The translations under genes and the position numbers were made by a program. 64,000 nt of DNA from positions 186,001 through 250,000 of the forward strand of contig NZ_JALDAX010000012.1 in assembly GCF_022698145.1 (NCBI RefSeq). Direction: 5' to 3'. This DNA is from Streptomyces spinosisporus. GTDB taxonomy: Bacteria > Actinomycetota > Actinomycetes > Streptomycetales > Streptomycetaceae. This document shows positions 24,842 through 33,285 of this stretch, piece by piece (within the stretch, counting starts at the first letter, position 1; every line of letters starts with the position of its first letter). The notes under the pieces are model-generated. The model was not told the origin of the DNA and ran no database searches. It was given only the letters and a program-made list of their open reading frames with translations.

Positions 24842-26566
24842 TCAGCCCGTGACGACCAGGCCGACGATCTCGTCGTCCGAGAACCACACTCGGACGTCGG
24901 GCCGTCCCCCCGCGAAGGCGGAGTGCACCGCCTGGCGTACCTCGGGGGACGGGTGGTCCAGGTTCCGCCAGGCACCGGCCACGAACAGCCGGAGCCTGGG
25001 CGGGAGTTCGCGTGGATACGGCACCAGCTCGTCCCAGTACCGCTCGGCCCGGCCCGAGCCGACCGACTGCGGCAGCAGATGCGTGACCGCCGCCTTGATG
25101 TCGGGCCGGTTGCCGATCCGCTGGGAGGCGGGCCGGCCCGGTGCGTCCTGCTGCGGTGAGCCGGTGGCCCGCAGCACCTCGCGGGCACGTTCCGGGGACA
25201 TCGGCGGCTGGCCCGCCGTCATGAGCATTCCCTGGAGGGCGGCCAGCGCGCCGACCACGACCGGGGAGGCGGAGGACGTCCCCGAGAACGTGTCCGTGTA
25301 CCAGGCGATCTCCTCGGGCCCGCCCTGCAGATCGCCCGGCCGGTCCCAGAAGCCACCGGTGGTCGTGACCTCGCGGCCCCAGCCCTGGGCGTCCAGCCGG
25401 GCGCCGTAGTTGGAGAACGCGAGCCTCGACCGGTCGGGTCCGTGGTCGCGGCCGTGGGTGCCGGGCGGGGGCGCGCCCGCGCCGACCAGGACCGCGCCGG
25501 AGGACTGGTTGGAGGGGTTGAAGGGGTTGCGCCACCACTCGGGGAACTCGTCCGGGCGGCGTTCGTAGACCGCGTCGTCCAGCGACTCGGCGCCGTTGCC
25601 CGCCGCCTCGACCACGAGGATGCCCCGGGCGGCGGCGTACCGGATGGCCGCGAAGTCGTCCGGCCACCACTCCAGGGCGATGTAGCCGCGCTGGTCGTCG
25701 CGTTCGGCGTACTCGAACCGCGGCCCGGGCCGGTGCAGTTCGACCAGCACCACGTCGCCGGGGCCGAGGCGGTCGGCCGCCGCGTGGATCGCGGCCGCCG
25801 TGCCGATGCCCTGGAAGGACGCGGCCGCGGTCACCGCCTCGGGCACGATGCCGTTCACGCCGTACTCGCCCATGTCGCCGCCGATGACACCGATGACGGC
25901 GGTGCCGTGGTTGCGCCAGGCCAGATCGGTGAGCGGGGTGCCGACCACGATGCCGGCCAGCTTGGCGGCGAGGTCCTCGTGCCCCAGCTGCCAGGCGCCC
26001 TCGACATCGACGACGGTCACCCCTCGCCCCGCACCGCCGGGCCGGTGCCACGCCCAGTGGGCGTCGACCCCCTCGGGAGCGGGACGCAGATAGCCCTGGC
26101 GGCCGCTGAAGTCCGGTGTGACCGGGGCGCCTTCCTTCAGCCGCCGGTTGTCGTCGGCCACCGTCGCGGGGACGGCACCCGGCTTCACATACGCGGTGTC
26201 GATGCCCGGCAGTGCGGCGATCCGGGCCCGCAGCTCCTGGGCGCGGCTCTCCCCGCCGCGTACCCGGTAGAACAGCGCGAGGTCGGGCGGGCCCTGCTCG
26301 CCCGGTGCGGGGGAGGCCTGCTGGAGTCGCTCCTCGCTGCCGAACAGCGGCTGCAGCTGGAGCTGTTCGTCGCTGAGGAACATGTTGAGCGCGGAGAGGT
26401 CGGCACCGGCCGCCGAGCGGACGTCCTCGGCCCGGGCGCGCAGCTGGGCGCCGGGGCTCGCGACGACGATCAGCTCCTGCTCGGCTCCTCGATAGGTGAA
26501 TCCCGCTCCGTCGGGTCCGGGCCCACCGGCTCCGGGACCCTGTGCCGGCTGTACCTGGTCGCTCAT
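24842..26566 (-). CDS. S8 family serine peptidase (subtilase), apparently cytoplasmic
   Basis: The 574-residue protein has a subtilisin catalytic domain from about 165 to 460. The triad is D187 (TVVDVEGAWQLGHEDL), H220 (WRNHGTAVIGVIGG) and S431 (FSGTSSASPVVVGA), with the oxyanion asparagine N324 in EAAGNGAES. The N-terminal 150 residues are a separate domain (QELIVVASPGAQLRARAEDV), and the last 100 residues form another (LRLFVAGAWRNLDHPSPEVR). There is no signal peptide, which is unusual for subtilases and suggests intracellular processing. ATG 26566 was chosen over a longer frame because GGGAGCGGTACC precedes it. It is paired with the Q-rich protein gene immediately downstream, a likely substrate or partner by context only. 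Confidence 0.88.
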   Translation of the reverse strand: MSDQVQPAQGPGAGGPGPDGAGFTYRGAEQELIVVASPGAQLRARAEDVRSAAGADLSALNMFLSDEQLQLQPLFGSEERLQQASPAPGEQGPPDLALFYRVRGGESRAQELRARIAALPGIDTAYVKPGAVPATVADDNRRLKEGAPVTPDFSGRQGYLRPAPEGVDAHWAWHRPGGAGRGVTVVDVEGAWQLGHEDLAAKLAGIVVGTPLTDLAWRNHGTAVIGVIGGDMGEYGVNGIVPEAVTAAASFQGIGTAAAIHAAADRLGPGDVVLVELHRPGPRFEYAERDDQRGYIALEWWPDDFAAIRYAAARGILVVEAAGNGAESLDDAVYERRPDEFPEWWRNPFNPSNQSSGAVLVGAGAPPPGTHGRDHGPDRSRLAFSNYGARLDAQGWGREVTTTGGFWDRPGDLQGGPEEIAWYTDTFSGTSSASPVVVGALAALQGMLMTAGQPPMSPERAREVLRATGSPQQDAPGRPASQRIGNRPDIKAAVTHLLPQSVGSGRAERYWDELVPYPRELPPRLRLFVAGAWRNLDHPSPEVRQAVHSAFAGGRPDVRVWFSDDEIVGLVVTG

Positions 26567-26751
26567 CGGTACCGCTCCCTTCGGTTCGGTCCGTGCGGGT
26601 GCGCCGTCGATGCACAACCAAGCACGCGCACGCCGACGCGTAAAGGCTGTTTTCGCCAACTCCGTTTGAAACAAGTTGAATTGGGTAACGTGTGCAATCC
26701 GTCCTGAAACAACCGGCACGGCTCAATCCGGCCAAAGGCTGTGGACAGACG

Positions 26752-26780
26752 AAGGGCGGTGCGCCACGCGCACCGCCCTT
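26752..26780 (-). terminator. terminator of the PAC2 gene
   Basis: AAGGGCGGTGCG (26752-26763), loop CCACG, complement CGCACCGCCCTT (26769-26780), four bases past the leftward PAC2 stop codon. Confidence 0.75.
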
Positions 26781-26784
26781 TTCC

Positions 26785-27762
26785 TCAGTCCTCCGAGGAC
26801 TCGTCGTCCTCCTCGCTCGGCTTCGGAGGTTTCGGTGGTTTCGCCCGGCCGCCGGGGTTGTCCCGCAGATACGGCTGGTTCTCGCCGCCGTCCGCGGTGG
26901 CGTGTCCGCCGGCTGGACCCGACCCGTCCCGGCGGCGCAGATATCGCTCGAACTCGCGGGCGATCGCCTCGCCCGACGCCTCCGGCAGCTCCGCGGTGTC
27001 CCGGGCCTCCTCCAGCGTCTGGACGTACTCGGCGACCTCGCTGTCCTCGGCCGCCAGCTGGTCCACGCCCACCTGCCAGGCGCGCGCGTCCTCGGGCAGC
27101 TCGCCCAGCGGGATGCGCACGTCGATCAGGTCCTCCAGGCGGTTGAGCAGCGCCAGCGTGGCCTTCGGGTTCGGCGGCTGCGACACGTAGTGCGGCACCG
27201 CCGCCCACAGCGACACGGCGGGCACGCCCGCGTGCGTACAGGCCTCCTGGAGGACGCCGACGATGCCCGTCGGACCCTCGTACTTGGTCTCCTCCAGGTC
27301 CATGCGCCGCGCCAGGTCCGCGTCGGACGTTGTGCCGCTGATCGGGACCGGACGCGTGTGCGGGGTGTCGCCCAGCAGGGCGCCCAGCACGACCACCAGC
27401 TCCACCCCCAGCTCATGGGCAAAACCCAGCAGCTCGTTGCAGAACGAGCGCCAGCGCATCGACGGTTCGATGCCACGGACGAGCACGAGGTCGCGCGGCT
27501 TGTCACCGCCGACCCGGACCACCGAGAGGCGGGTCGTCGGCCACGTGATCTTGCGCACGCCGGCGTCCATCCACACCGTGGGGCGGTTCACCTGGAAGTC
27601 GTAGTAGTCCTCGGCGTCCAGCGCCGCGAACACCTCGCCCTTCCACTCCCTGTCCAGATGCGCGACCGCGGTGGAGGCGGCGTCGCCGGCATCGTTCCAG
27701 CCCTCGAACGCGGCCACCATGACCGGGTCGATCAGCTCGGGAACCCCCTCGAGCTCGATCAC
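26785..27762 (-). CDS. PAC2 family protein
   Basis: The 325-residue protein belongs to the PAC2 family, related to the archaeal/eukaryotic proteasome assembly chaperone fold. It begins VIELEGVPELIDPVMVAAFE and has the conserved blocks GWNDAGDAASTAV, YYDFQVNRPTV, LVLVRGIEPSMRWRSF and VPHYVSQPPNPKATLALL. The C-terminal 45 residues are charged and proline-rich, ending in EEDDESSED. I start it at GTG 27762 because GAAGGAGG lies nine bases before it, although in-frame codons exist upstream. The bacterial role is unproven; given the proteasome genes elsewhere in this window a chaperone role is conceivable. It lies downstream of the FadR-type regulator with 176 bases between. Confidence 0.88.
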   Translation of the reverse strand: MIELEGVPELIDPVMVAAFEGWNDAGDAASTAVAHLDREWKGEVFAALDAEDYYDFQVNRPTVWMDAGVRKITWPTTRLSVVRVGGDKPRDLVLVRGIEPSMRWRSFCNELLGFAHELGVELVVVLGALLGDTPHTRPVPISGTTSDADLARRMDLEETKYEGPTGIVGVLQEACTHAGVPAVSLWAAVPHYVSQPPNPKATLALLNRLEDLIDVRIPLGELPEDARAWQVGVDQLAAEDSEVAEYVQTLEEARDTAELPEASGEAIAREFERYLRRRDGSGPAGGHATADGGENQPYLRDNPGGRAKPPKPPKPSEEDDESSED

Positions 27763-27938
27763 CCAGGCCTCCTTCCGACGTGCCCTCCGCTTGACCACCC
27801 AACCTTACGGCGTGCGGCGGGGGCACCCGCAGCCCCCTTGCACGGGCGAGTGAACGGATCACTGCCCCGATCGCCACCCCGGAACACCCCCCCGGCCACG
27901 CGAGCCGGAACGCAGGGCTCCGGGACTTTGCCCCACCG

Positions 27939-28610
27939 TCACAGCGTCGAGCGCAGCCACTGTTCCACGCTCGCGATGTGCACCGTCGCCCACGACCGCG
28001 CGGCCTCCGCGTCCCGGTCGCGCAGGGCGGCCAGGATCGCCCGGTGCTCGTGCAGGGTGCGGCTGACCGCGTCCTCCTGGGTCAGGCCGCGCCAGATACG
28101 GGCCCGGGTGGTCGGCCCCGACAGACCGTCCAGCAGCGAGCAGAGCACCGAGTTGCCGGAGCTCTGCACGATGCCGCGGTGGAAGTCGAGGTCGCAGGCG
28201 ACCAGCTCCTCCACCGAGGGCGCGTCCCCGAGCTTGTCCAACTGGGCCGCGAGTGCGTCCAGTTGCTGCTCGCTGATCCGGGCGGAGGCCATCGCGGTCG
28301 CGGCCGGCTCCAGGATGCGCCGCACCGCGAGGAACTCCAGCACGGTGTCGTCGCGGTGGAAGTCGACGACGAAGCTCAGCGCCTCCAGCAGCAGTTGCGG
28401 GTCGAGGCTGGTCACATAGGTGCCGTCACCCTGCCGTACGTCCAGGATGCGGATCAGCGACAGGGCGCGTACCGCCTCCCGCAGGGAGTTGCGGGACAGC
28501 CCCAGCTCGGCCGCCAGCTCGCTCTCCTTGGGCAGCCGGTCGCCGGGTCGCAGCGCGCCGGAGACGATCATCCCCTTGATCTTCTCGATCGCCTCGTCGG
28601 TGACTGCCAT
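27939..28610 (-). CDS. FadR/GntR-family transcriptional regulator
   Basis: The 223-residue regulator has an N-terminal winged helix (about 1-70) with RLPKESELAAELGLSRNSLR and VRQGDGTYV, and a C-terminal FCD domain (about 90-215) containing RRILEPAATAMA, CDLDFHRGIV and HEHRAILAAL. The D/H residues of the FCD domain form the usual metal/ligand site. The ATG is preceded by AGGGAGG. Two perfect palindromes at 28631-28661 lie 21-50 bases upstream and are good candidates for autoregulation. The effector and targets are unknown. Similar regulators control sugar-acid or carboxylate catabolism, but no such genes adjoin it here. Confidence 0.88.
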   Translation of the reverse strand: MAVTDEAIEKIKGMIVSGALRPGDRLPKESELAAELGLSRNSLREAVRALSLIRILDVRQGDGTYVTSLDPQLLLEALSFVVDFHRDDTVLEFLAVRRILEPAATAMASARISEQQLDALAAQLDKLGDAPSVEELVACDLDFHRGIVQSSGNSVLCSLLDGLSGPTTRARIWRGLTQEDAVSRTLHEHRAILAALRDRDAEAARSWATVHIASVEQWLRSTL

Positions 28611-28630
28611 GTCCGGCCTCCCTGTCGTTC

Positions 28631-28661
28631 AGACATCCGATGTCTTACGCCATTATGGCGT
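28631..28661. promoter_or_regulatory. two adjacent perfect palindromes, candidate FadR-type operators
   Basis: AGACAT-CCG-ATGTCT (28631-28645) and, one base later, ACGCCAT-T-ATGGCGT (28647-28661). They lie just upstream of the FadR/GntR-family gene. The first has the size and symmetry of operators bound by this family; the second may be another protein's site or the same region's -10/-35 overlap. Confidence 0.55.
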
Positions 28662-28722
28662 TCCACGGGCTGAACGGGGTGCCGAATGCTCAGCTCAGGC
28701 CCGGACCGTGCGGCCCTGCGAA

Positions 28723-28754
28723 AGGGGCGGCTCCATCGGCGCGGAGCCGCCCCT
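28723..28754 (-). terminator. distal terminator of the glp operon
   Basis: Stem AGGGGCGGCTCC (28723-28734) with GGAGCCGCCCCT (28743-28754), followed on the leftward strand by TTTCG. It lies between glpD and the FadR-type gene. Confidence 0.7.
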
Positions 28755-28799
28755 CACACGGGATCCGGCCTCCTAGGGGAGAGAGGCCGTTCCCCGTTC

Positions 28800-28832
28800 G
28801 TGCCGGTCCCGGCCAGGGGAAGGGACCGGCAC
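28800..28832 (-). terminator. proximal hairpin after glpD
   Basis: GTGCCGGTCCC (28800-28810), an 11-base loop and GGGACCGGCAC (28822-28832). It is separated from the glpD stop by the tandem 16-base repeats. Confidence 0.6.
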
Positions 28833-28893
28833 GAGGTCACTTCCTCACGAGGTCACTTCTTCACGAGGTCACTTCTTCTCGAGGTCACTTCTT
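28830..28893. repeat. four tandem 16-bp repeats at the glpD 3' end
   Basis: The unit CACGAGGTCACTTCTT is repeated four times with one or two substitutions (28830, 28846, 28862, 28878). The fourth copy contains the glpD stop codon and last codons, so the repeats look like slippage duplications of the gene end. Read leftward each copy carries TGA, and because 16 is not a multiple of three the stops fall in successive frames. Confidence 0.85.
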
Positions 28894-30501
28894 GTCGAGC
28901 AGGTCCTGGACCTTCGCCCGCACCTCGTCCGTGGCAAGCCCCCGGATCGTCAGCGTCGTACGGCGGCGCAGCACGTCGTCCGGCGTCTCGGCCCACTCGT
29001 TGTCCCGGGCGTAGACGACCTGCGCCCAGATCTCCGGGGCGTCCGGGTGCACCCGCTCGCCCAGCTCCGGGTTCTCGTTGGCCAGCCGCGCGATGTCGAA
29101 GGCCAGCGAACCGTAGTGCGTGGCAAGGTGCTTGGCCGTGTCGGCGGCCATCCGCGGCCCCGGCGCCGGGTTGTCCACCAGCAGCCGGTGCGCGACCGCA
29201 CGCGGGTTGGCGACACCCGGCAGCGGCAGCTTCTTCGGCAGCGCGGAGATGGGCTCGAAGTCGTCGCCCAGCGGGGCGCCCGGCAGCGACTCCAGCTTCT
29301 GCATCACCGTACGGCCGATGTGGCGGAAGGTCGTCCACTTGCCGCCTGCGACGGAGAGCATGCCGCCACGGCCCTCGGTGACCACCGTCTCGCGCTTGGC
29401 CTTGGCCGTGTCGCCGGGGCCGCCGGGCAGCACCCGCAGACCCGCGAACGAGTAGGTGATGAGGTCACGGGAGAGCTGCTGGTCGCGGACGGAGAAGGCC
29501 GCCTCGTCCAGGATCTGGGCTATGTCCTGCTCGGTGACCGCGACGTCCGCCGGGTCGCCCTCGAACTCCTCGTCGGTCGTGCCGAGCAGCAGCATGTCCT
29601 CCCAGGGGAGGGCGAAGGTGATGCGGTACTTGTCGATGGGCGTCGCGAGCGCCGCCTTCCACGGCGAGGTCCGCTTCAGGACCAGATGCGCGCCCTTCGA
29701 CAGACGGATCGACGGTGCCGCATTCGGGTCCTCCATCCTGCGCAGGTGATCGACCCACGGGCCGGTCGCGTTGAGTACGAGACGGGCGTTCACGCCGAAC
29801 TCGTCGCCGGAGACGCGGTCGCGCAGCTCGGCGCCGGTCACCCGGCCCCGGGTGAAGCGCAGACCGCTGACCTCGGCGTGGTTGAGGACGACGGCGCCCG
29901 CCTCGACGGCCGCACGCACCGTCATCAGCGCCATGCGCGCGTCGTTCATCTGGTCGTCGCCGTACACGGCCACGGCCTTGAGGTTCTCGGTACGCAGCTC
30001 GGGCACGTCCTGCGCCGCCTTGGCGGGGGACAGCAGGTGGCCGACGCCGTCACCGAACGCGGAGAGCGCGGAGTAGGCGAAGACGCCCGCGCCGAGCTTC
30101 GCGGCGCCGTGCGGCCCGCCCTTGTACACGGGGAGGTAGAACGTGAGCGGGTTCGCCAGGTGCGGTGCCACCTGACGGGAGACCGCACGGCGCTCGAAGT
30201 GGTTCTCCGCCACCAGCTTCACCGCGCCGGTCTGCAGATAGCGCAGGCCTCCGTGGAGCAGCTTGGAGGAGGCGGAGGAGGTGGCGCCGGCGAAGTCGCC
30301 GGCGTCGACCAGAGCCACCCTGAGGCCGGACTGCGCGGCGTGCCAGGCGGTGGAGATGCCCAGGATGCCGCCGCCGATCACAAGAAGGTCGAACGACGCC
30401 TTGGCGAGCTGCTCCCGGGTCTCGGCGCGGCTCGCGGTGGAGCCGGAGGCCGGGCGCGTGCCCAGGGCAGGCACGGACTGCAGGGTGGTCTGACTGGTCA
30501 T
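28885..30501 (-). CDS. glpD: glycerol-3-phosphate dehydrogenase/oxidase
   Basis: The 538-residue FAD enzyme oxidises sn-glycerol-3-phosphate to dihydroxyacetone phosphate at the membrane, feeding electrons to quinone. The Rossmann dinucleotide motif is GGGILG (43-48) in LLVIGGGILGISTAWHAA. Also conserved are ATSSASSKLLHGGLRYL, NATGPWVD and SVAGGKWTTFRHIG. The C-terminal domain (about 440-538) is the usual helical cap. It is the third gene of the leftward glpF-glpK-glpD operon, 50 bases after glpK, and should be under GylR control and glycerol induction. Its 3' end overlaps a 16-bp tandem repeat. Confidence 0.95.
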   Translation of the reverse strand: MTSQTTLQSVPALGTRPASGSTASRAETREQLAKASFDLLVIGGGILGISTAWHAAQSGLRVALVDAGDFAGATSSASSKLLHGGLRYLQTGAVKLVAENHFERRAVSRQVAPHLANPLTFYLPVYKGGPHGAAKLGAGVFAYSALSAFGDGVGHLLSPAKAAQDVPELRTENLKAVAVYGDDQMNDARMALMTVRAAVEAGAVVLNHAEVSGLRFTRGRVTGAELRDRVSGDEFGVNARLVLNATGPWVDHLRRMEDPNAAPSIRLSKGAHLVLKRTSPWKAALATPIDKYRITFALPWEDMLLLGTTDEEFEGDPADVAVTEQDIAQILDEAAFSVRDQQLSRDLITYSFAGLRVLPGGPGDTAKAKRETVVTEGRGGMLSVAGGKWTTFRHIGRTVMQKLESLPGAPLGDDFEPISALPKKLPLPGVANPRAVAHRLLVDNPAPGPRMAADTAKHLATHYGSLAFDIARLANENPELGERVHPDAPEIWAQVVYARDNEWAETPDDVLRRRTTLTIRGLATDEVRAKVQDLLDKK

Positions 30502-30551
30502 TTCGGGTTCTTACTCCTCATCGGAGCCGGTCGGGCCTGGTGGGGCCCTCG

Positions 30552-32090
30552 TCAGCTCTCGTCCTCGAGCCAGCCCATGGTCCGGTCGACGGCCTTGAGC
30601 CAGTTCTTGTACTCACGGTCGCGGGTCTCCGCGTCCATGCGGGGGGTCCACTCGGCGGCCCGGCGCCAGTTGGCGCGCAGGTCGTCGGTGCTGTTCCAGA
30701 AGCCGACGGCGAGACCGGCGGCGTAGGCGGCGCCGAGGCAGGTGGTCTCGGCGACCATCGGGCGCACCACCGGCGCGTCCAGGACGTCCGAGAGCGTCTG
30801 CATCAGCAGGTTGTTGGCGGTCATGCCGCCGTCGACCTTGAGGTTCACCAGCTCGACGCCGGAGTCCTTGACCATGGCGTCGGCGATCTCCCGGGTCTGC
30901 CAGGCGGTGGCCTCCAGGACGGCGCGCGCGAGGTGCGCCTTGGTGACGTACCGGGTCAGACCGGCGATCACACCGCGGGCGTCGGCGTTCCAGTGCGGGG
31001 CGAACAGGCCGGAGAAGGCGGGCACGAAGTAGGCGCCGCCGTTGTCCTCGACCGAGAGCGCGAGTGTCTCGATCTCGGCGGCGGTGGAGATCAGGCCCAT
31101 CTGGTCGCGCATCCACTGCACCAGGGAGCCGGTGACGGCGATCGAGCCCTCCAGGGCGTAGACCGTGTCCTGGTCGCCGATCTTGTAGCCGACGGTGGTC
31201 AGCAGGCCCGCGTAGGAGTTGATGATCTTCTCGCCGGTGTTCATCACCATGAAGGTGCCGGTGCCGTACGTCGACTTGGTCTCGCCCTCGGCGAAACAGG
31301 TCTGGCCGAACAGGGCCGCCTGCTGGTCGCCGAGCGCGGAGGCGACCGGGATGCCGCCGAGCAGGTCGCCCAGCTTGCCGCCGGTGATCTCGCCGTAGAC
31401 CTCGGCGGAGGAGCGGATCTCGGGCAGGATCTGCAGCGGGACGCCGATGGACTCGGCGATCTTCGCGTCCCACTCCATGGTGTGCAGGTTCATCAGCATG
31501 GTGCGGGAGGCGTTGGTGACGTCCGTGACGTGCTTGCCGCCGTTGGCACCGCCGGTCAGGTTCCAGATGACCCAGGTGTCCATGGTGCCGAACAGGATGT
31601 CGCCGGCCTCGGCGCGCTCCTTGAGGCCCTCGACGTTGTCCAGCAGCCAGCGGGCCTTGGGACCGGCGAAGTAGGAGGCGAGGGGAAGGCCGGTCTCGCG
31701 GCGGAAGCGGTCCTGGCCGACGTTGCGCCCGAGCTCCTTGCACAGGGCGTCGGTGCGGGTGTCCTGCCAGACGATGGCGTTGTGGACGGGCTCACCGGTG
31801 TTCTTGTCCCACAGCACGGTGGTCTCGCGCTGGTTGGTGATGCCGATGGCCTTGATGTCGTCCCGGGTGATGCCGGCCTTGGCGACGGCCCCGGCGACGA
31901 CCTCCTGGACGTTGGTCCAGATCTCCGTGGCGTTGTGCTCGACCCAGCCCGGCTTCGGGAAGATCTGCTCGTGCTCCTTCTGGTCGACGGAGACGATACG
32001 GCCGTCCTTGTCGAAGACGATGCAGCGGCTGGAGGTGGTGCCCTGGTCGATCGCCGCGATGAAGGGCCCGGCGGTGTGGGCGTCGGTCAC
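30552..32090 (-). CDS. glpK: glycerol kinase
   Basis: The 512-residue FGGY kinase phosphorylates glycerol to glycerol-3-phosphate with ATP. The N-terminal phosphate motif is IAAIDQGTTSSRCIVFD, followed by QKEHEQIFPKPGWVEHNATE (the substrate region), GITNQRETTVLWDKNTGEP and the C-terminal LKVDGGMTANNLLMQ and GAAYAAGLAVGFW. Length and motifs are full. The start MTDAHTAGPF has a short N-terminal extension. It is the middle gene of the glycerol operon, 51 bases after glpF and 50 before glpD. Confidence 0.96.
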   Translation of the reverse strand: MTDAHTAGPFIAAIDQGTTSSRCIVFDKDGRIVSVDQKEHEQIFPKPGWVEHNATEIWTNVQEVVAGAVAKAGITRDDIKAIGITNQRETTVLWDKNTGEPVHNAIVWQDTRTDALCKELGRNVGQDRFRRETGLPLASYFAGPKARWLLDNVEGLKERAEAGDILFGTMDTWVIWNLTGGANGGKHVTDVTNASRTMLMNLHTMEWDAKIAESIGVPLQILPEIRSSAEVYGEITGGKLGDLLGGIPVASALGDQQAALFGQTCFAEGETKSTYGTGTFMVMNTGEKIINSYAGLLTTVGYKIGDQDTVYALEGSIAVTGSLVQWMRDQMGLISTAAEIETLALSVEDNGGAYFVPAFSGLFAPHWNADARGVIAGLTRYVTKAHLARAVLEATAWQTREIADAMVKDSGVELVNLKVDGGMTANNLLMQTLSDVLDAPVVRPMVAETTCLGAAYAAGLAVGFWNSTDDLRANWRRAAEWTPRMDAETRDREYKNWLKAVDRTMGWLEDES

Positions 32091-32141
32091 TGTGTGCTCC
32101 TGGGATGTGCTGAGTTGGGAGGGACTGTTCTACCGGTGCCT

Positions 32142-32936
32142 CTAAGCAAAAGCGACGTTGTAGATGCCTGCAGCGATCGCGCCGCCGATCAGCGGACCGA
32201 CCACCGGGACCCAGGCGTAGCCCCAGTCGGAGCCGCCCTTGTTGGGCAGGGGCAGAAGGGCGTGCACGATGCGCGGACCCAGGTCACGGGCCGGGTTGAT
32301 CGCGTAGCCCGTCGGGCCGCCGAGCGAGAGGCCGATGGCGACGACCACGAGTGCGGTGATCAGACCGCCGAGGACGCCGAGTCCGTTGCCCTTGTCGTTC
32401 AGGCCCTGCGTGAGCACGGCGAGGATCAGCACGATGGTGCCGACGATCTCCGTGAGGAGGTTCTGCACCGCGTGCCGGATCTCCGGACCGGTGGAGAAGA
32501 TGCCCAGGACCGGGCCCGCGCCCGTCTCCTGCGCCTCGACCGCCTTGACCTTGGTGGCCTGTGCGCCCGGACCGCCGACGATCTCCTTGTCGGTCAGGTG
32601 CGCGTGGAACTGGCCGTAGTAGGCGACCCACACCAGGGTCGCGCCGATCATGGCGCCGAGCATCTGGCCGGCGAAGTAGACCGGAACGTCGCTCCAGTCG
32701 CTGTTCGTGATGGCCAGGGCGACGGTGACGGCGGGGTTGAGGTGGGCGCCGGAGAGCGGGCCGGAGATGTAGACGGCCGTCATGACGGCGAAGCCCCACC
32801 CGAAGGCGATGGCGAGCCAGCCCGCGTTACGGGCCTTGGAGGCCTTCAGCGTCACGGCGGCGCAGACTCCGCCGCCGAGCAGGATGAGTATGGCGGTACC
32901 GATGGTCTCGCCGATGAAGATGTCGGAGCTGGACAC
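32142..32936 (-). CDS. glpF: glycerol uptake facilitator (MIP/aquaglyceroporin)
   Basis: The 264-residue membrane channel has six predicted helices and the two NPA half-helix motifs: NPA at 67-69 (SGAHLNPAVTVAL) and NPARD at 214-218 (YAINPARDLGPR). The aspartate after the second NPA-R marks glycerol facilitators rather than strict water channels. A hydrophilic loop at about 115-145 is longer than in E. coli GlpF. It is the first gene of the leftward operon; its upstream region holds a GylR-type palindrome. Confidence 0.94.
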   Translation of the reverse strand: MSSSDIFIGETIGTAILILLGGGVCAAVTLKASKARNAGWLAIAFGWGFAVMTAVYISGPLSGAHLNPAVTVALAITNSDWSDVPVYFAGQMLGAMIGATLVWVAYYGQFHAHLTDKEIVGGPGAQATKVKAVEAQETGAGPVLGIFSTGPEIRHAVQNLLTEIVGTIVLILAVLTQGLNDKGNGLGVLGGLITALVVVAIGLSLGGPTGYAINPARDLGPRIVHALLPLPNKGGSDWGYAWVPVVGPLIGGAIAAGIYNVAFA

Positions 32937-33285
32937 CCGCGACTCCTTTGTCCTTCGTCCAGGGGACCGAACCCCGGGTCCCTCCGGGAGTTCGAGCTGC
33001 CCTCGGGGTGAGGGCGGTTCCGGCCCTTGGCGTTGTCACACTCTAACGCGTATTGCCGGTAGGTGTTCGACAATGCCGACCGATGGACGGGAGTCTTGCT
33101 TCGCCGTCAGTCGCCCGTCAAGGGTCATGTCGTCGAAAACACGATCGTTATCGATCCGCGAGGGCAGTCGATCTTGCAGGTCAGATGCGTGCGGATGCGT
33201 ACGGCGGGGTAACAAGCGCGGCGCGTACCGACTGGACGGTCTGTCCGCTCGCCCTGCGACCGCGGGAGGCTTCGGGTGCAGCGGG
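32937..33285. other. glpF-gylR intergenic region
   Basis: About 350 bases contain no gene I can support. The glpF-proximal part (33030-33085) holds AT-richer sequence with TTAGAGT read leftward and the GylR-type palindrome at 33063-33081. The remainder to the gylR stop shows no hairpin or repeat I would call. Confidence 0.6.
33063..33081. promoter_or_regulatory. candidate GylR operator upstream of glpF
   Basis: GTGTTCGACAATGCCGACC on the plus strand. The inverted counterpart upstream of gylR (34105-34122) shares GTGTTCGACA-TGCCGA. The core TTCG(A/G)CA-N-TG(C/T)CGAA is palindromic. Two matching sites in front of the regulator and of its presumed target operon support an operator. Confidence 0.65.
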
